Made by a program: the position numbers and the translations under genes. A stretch of 6,803 nucleotides of DNA from an uncultured Clostridia bacterium (lineage in GTDB: Bacteria; Bacillota; Clostridia; Oscillospirales; CAG-272). The stretch covers positions 1 through 6,803 of the forward strand of contig CAMJDE010000103.1 of assembly GCA_946404295.1 (NCBI GenBank). The letters are read 5' to 3'. This document shows, piece after piece, positions 4,813 through 6,803 of the stretch. The notes beneath the pieces were generated by a model. It saw only the letters and a list, made by a program, of their open reading frames with translations, was not told where the DNA came from and ran no database searches. Numbering within the stretch: the stretch's first letter is position 1; every line of letters starts with the position of its first letter.

Positions 4813-6195
4813 ATGTACGAATATCGTGAAAAGAACCACGTGGCGAGGGGTATCATCGCGGGCATCCTCGTCTTCGTGATCCTCGTCCTCGCCGCCGGCG
4901 CCGGTGCGTTCTTCTATAAGAAGTACCATACCGACGACGAGACGGAAAAGACGCCTGCTGTCACGACCGGAACGGTTGTCGACGAAACCGGGGCGATCCT
5001 GAACGACGGCGAGATCCACGGCATGCCGGAAACCATCATGTTCGCGGTGCCGCATCTGTTGAGAGACGTCGAAGGCGACGACGAGATCGAACCGTTCAAC
5101 GCGATCATTCGGGCAAACGTTAACCCGGTGAACGCAGACAATCCGGAAGTGGACTGGTCCGCCGAGTTCGTCAATCCGAATTCGGCTTTCGCAAGTGCGA
5201 ATGATCTCTCGGACTTCCTTACGATCACGCCGACCTACGACGGCTCGCTCGTTGCGCGTATCACCTGTGAAGCGCCGTTCGGAGAACAGATCCGGATCAC
5301 CGTGACGTCGAGGGACAACGAGAACGCTACCGTTTCGTGCCTTGTGGACTACAAGCAGCAGTTTCTCGGTTACAATCTGTCGTTCTCGCAAAAAGGTCAT
5401 TCTGCGGTTATGACCGTGAACAACTCGAATCATACCGGCGTTTTATGCGCGGATTTCGGTAACGAATGGGATATTTCTATTCGTTGTACTTATGTGAAAT
5501 CCGAAGTGTACACCGTCGCGGTGCTTGACAGCGAAATCCAAGCGCCGGTGTATCAGCTGGCGTTCAAGCCCGAACTTGCGGCTGCTTTGAACAACGTGAA
5601 GTCCGGCGCCGGGACTCCCCCCTCGTGCTACTCGAGCGGACAGGGCAACGGCACCACGAATCTGTTCAACGAAGAGTGGGCGGAAAACTATACTTCTGCC
5701 GAACGCGGTGTGCTTGCCAATGCGATTCGTGCGAATACTGCCGGTTCGGTCTATCTCGATCTGAACGATTCCAACGGTAATCGGATGGTCCGGTACACGA
5801 TCTCCATCAATACCGACGATCTCTACGTCGGCGTTGAGAGTCTGTCTTTGAGCCCGAATGCTCTGGTGTTCGCTAACGGCGCGACCTACTCGATCACCTA
5901 CAAACGCGCCGGGTATGAGGACGAGCCCGATCTGTTTGCGAACGGTTCCGAGTACGCACAGAGTCAGCAGACCAACGGGAACTATCCGACGACCTACAAG
6001 AACGGCACGGCAGTCTCGGTCAGCGATCTGAAATCGTCCTTCTCGGGTACCGGTGCAAATGCCGAGTCCTATACGTTCGACGGCTGGTATTGGGACACCG
6101 AAATGGAGACTCCGTTCGAGGGTACGATCCCGGACGACATGGTCGGCAACATCACGCTCTACGCGGATATTACCGTCAACAATTCTCACAATTAA
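4813..6195 (+). CDS. Membrane-anchored extracellular protein with Ig-like and Listeria-Bacteroides repeat domains (460 aa)
   Basis: ATG 4813 follows AAAGGGG. Residues 1-13 are charged, and residues 14-35 (IIAGILVFVILVLAAGAGAF) are one membrane helix with no obvious cleavage site. The remaining 420 residues should therefore lie outside the cell, tethered by the N-terminus. Residues 95-181 form an Ig-like domain (VNPVNADNPEVDWS, LTITPTYDGS, RITVTSRDN), with Cys152 and Cys176 in positions kept in the next gene's protein, possibly a disulfide. Residues 182-390 are beta-rich and unassigned. Residues 390-453 match the Listeria-Bacteroides (Flg_new/InlB B-repeat) type, ending YTFDGWYWDTEMETPFEG and ITLYADI. 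Such modules are common in surface proteins of gut Clostridia and may bind partners or form stalks. There is no LPXTG signal. An adhesin, envelope scaffold or part of a secreted particle are all possible. Confidence 0.85.
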   Translation: MYEYREKNHVARGIIAGILVFVILVLAAGAGAFFYKKYHTDDETEKTPAVTTGTVVDETGAILNDGEIHGMPETIMFAVPHLLRDVEGDDEIEPFNAIIRANVNPVNADNPEVDWSAEFVNPNSAFASANDLSDFLTITPTYDGSLVARITCEAPFGEQIRITVTSRDNENATVSCLVDYKQQFLGYNLSFSQKGHSAVMTVNNSNHTGVLCADFGNEWDISIRCTYVKSEVYTVAVLDSEIQAPVYQLAFKPELAAALNNVKSGAGTPPSCYSSGQGNGTTNLFNEEWAENYTSAERGVLANAIRANTAGSVYLDLNDSNGNRMVRYTISINTDDLYVGVESLSLSPNALVFANGATYSITYKRAGYEDEPDLFANGSEYAQSQQTNGNYPTTYKNGTAVSVSDLKSSFSGTGANAESYTFDGWYWDTEMETPFEGTIPDDMVGNITLYADITVNNSHN

Positions 6196-6214
6196 GACAG
6201 GGGGGTGATTTGAA

Positions 6215-6803
6215 ATGTTCCTGAAAAATGAACGGATCAGATGGATCGCGGTTCTCGTGGCGTTCGCGTTTCTGTTTGCGGGCGTTACCGTTTCGCTCTG
6301 CCTCTCGATCAACAACAAAACCTCGTCCGAAAAGACGGATGAAGTTGCGGAAAACGGCGAAAGTGCGCTTGATGTCACTGTGGTCGAAGAGTGCGGCGTT
6401 CAGCTGCTGGCGTCTTCGGAAGGAACCAGAGGCTGGGTCGATTCGGCTTTTGAAAAGCGGCTGGTCGCTACCGTCGTTCCCTACGACGCTCCGAATAAGA
6501 ACGTCGACTGGAGTGCTGCATGGGCGCCGGGTTCTACGCGGGCAAACCAGAACGTCAGCGAGTACCTGACCGTCACTCCGAGCGAAGACGGCTCTCCGAT
6601 TGCATTCGTCAGATGCATGAAGTCGTTTGAGGGCGATAACATTATCGTCACGGTCACCACCCGCGCCGGCGGCTTTCACGCCACTTGTCAGGTGGAGTAT
6701 AAGGGGATTCCCCAATCTCTGACGATCGACACTACCGGCAAGACGATTCGGCACGATTCGGCTTGGGGCGTGGATATGGTGGAACTCACTTGCGGAGATA
6801 CCT
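6215..6803 (+). CDS. Second membrane-anchored Ig-like protein, cut by the right edge
   Basis: ATG 6215 follows AGGGGGGTGAT closely. The frame is open to the window end, giving 196 residues. The first 9 residues are charged; residues 10-31 (IAVLVAFAFLFAGVTVSLCL) are a membrane helix or uncleaved signal anchor, followed by a polar linker. Residues about 82-165 form an Ig-like domain that aligns with the previous protein: NVDWSAAW, then VSEYLTVTPSEDGS, then VRCMKSF, IVTVTTRA and TCQVEYK. Both cysteines are conserved. The two genes are therefore paralogues that share topology and the first domain; whether the C-terminal parts match cannot be seen. It starts 19 bases after the preceding stop, so it belongs to the same operon. 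Function unknown, presumably the same surface structure. Confidence 0.85.
   Translation, partial: MFLKNERIRWIAVLVAFAFLFAGVTVSLCLSINNKTSSEKTDEVAENGESALDVTVVEECGVQLLASSEGTRGWVDSAFEKRLVATVVPYDAPNKNVDWSAAWAPGSTRANQNVSEYLTVTPSEDGSPIAFVRCMKSFEGDNIIVTVTTRAGGFHATCQVEYKGIPQSLTIDTTGKTIRHDSAWGVDMVELTCGDT

Noticed and set aside
4159..5433. A 424-codon open frame on the minus strand
   Set aside because: It is antisense to three genes with good ribosome binding sites and family-like domains. Its Arg-rich low-complexity product has no start signal; it arises from the GC-rich codon bias of the plus-strand genes.
5443..6378. A 311-codon open frame on the minus strand
   Set aside because: It is antisense to the two Ig-like protein genes and crosses their junction, with no ribosome binding site or recognisable domain.
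1..6803. CRISPR array, rRNA, toxin-antitoxin pair or restriction system
   Set aside because: No regularly spaced repeats, no rRNA-like segments and no gene with the motifs of those systems was seen.

Overview
The window looks like one end of an integrated mobile element in a Bacillota (Clostridia-like) genome. The signs are AAAGGAGGTG-type ribosome binding sites, TTG and GTG starts, sigma-A type promoters, a Gram-positive type SOS box (GAAC-N4-GTTC) and extracellular proteins of a style common in gut Clostridia. No species can be named from the sequence.

Layout. Positions 1-1599 (minus strand) hold a large serine recombinase whose reading frame runs off the left edge and, near its end, passes through a GC-rich hairpin; this is probably close to the attachment junction. 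Between 1600 and 1885 lies a control region with two divergent promoters that are diverged inverted copies of each other, each with a CGGATA...TATCCG dyad over its -10 region. A 60-residue basic protein starts at TTG 1885. A near-perfect promoter and an SOS box (2098-2153) drive a LexA-type self-cleaving repressor (2169-2765) followed by a small zinc-ribbon protein (2841-3071). Two strong rho-independent terminators (3136-3231) close that unit.

A second regulatory unit starts with a dyad (3263-3289) that closely matches one upstream of the 60-residue gene (1824-1850), with the same spacing to a -10-like hexamer. It drives a short HTH protein (3339-3674) overlapped by an unknown 90-residue protein (3661-3933). 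A 203-base gene-free leader rich in small dyads follows.

From 4137 to the right edge there is a tight operon with higher GC and strong codon preference (AAG, GGC, ATC/CTC). It encodes a 98-residue very basic protein, a 113-residue beta-rich protein and two membrane-anchored extracellular proteins that share an Ig-like domain. The second of these is cut by the window end.

Inferred working: the recombinase integrates and excises the element; the LexA-like repressor ties part of it to DNA damage; the paired dyads suggest one or two further element-encoded regulators. The strongly translated right-hand operon is the cargo or structural module. A virion, a secreted or surface apparatus, or conjugation are all possible, and the sequence shown does not decide between them. 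The right boundary of the element is not visible.
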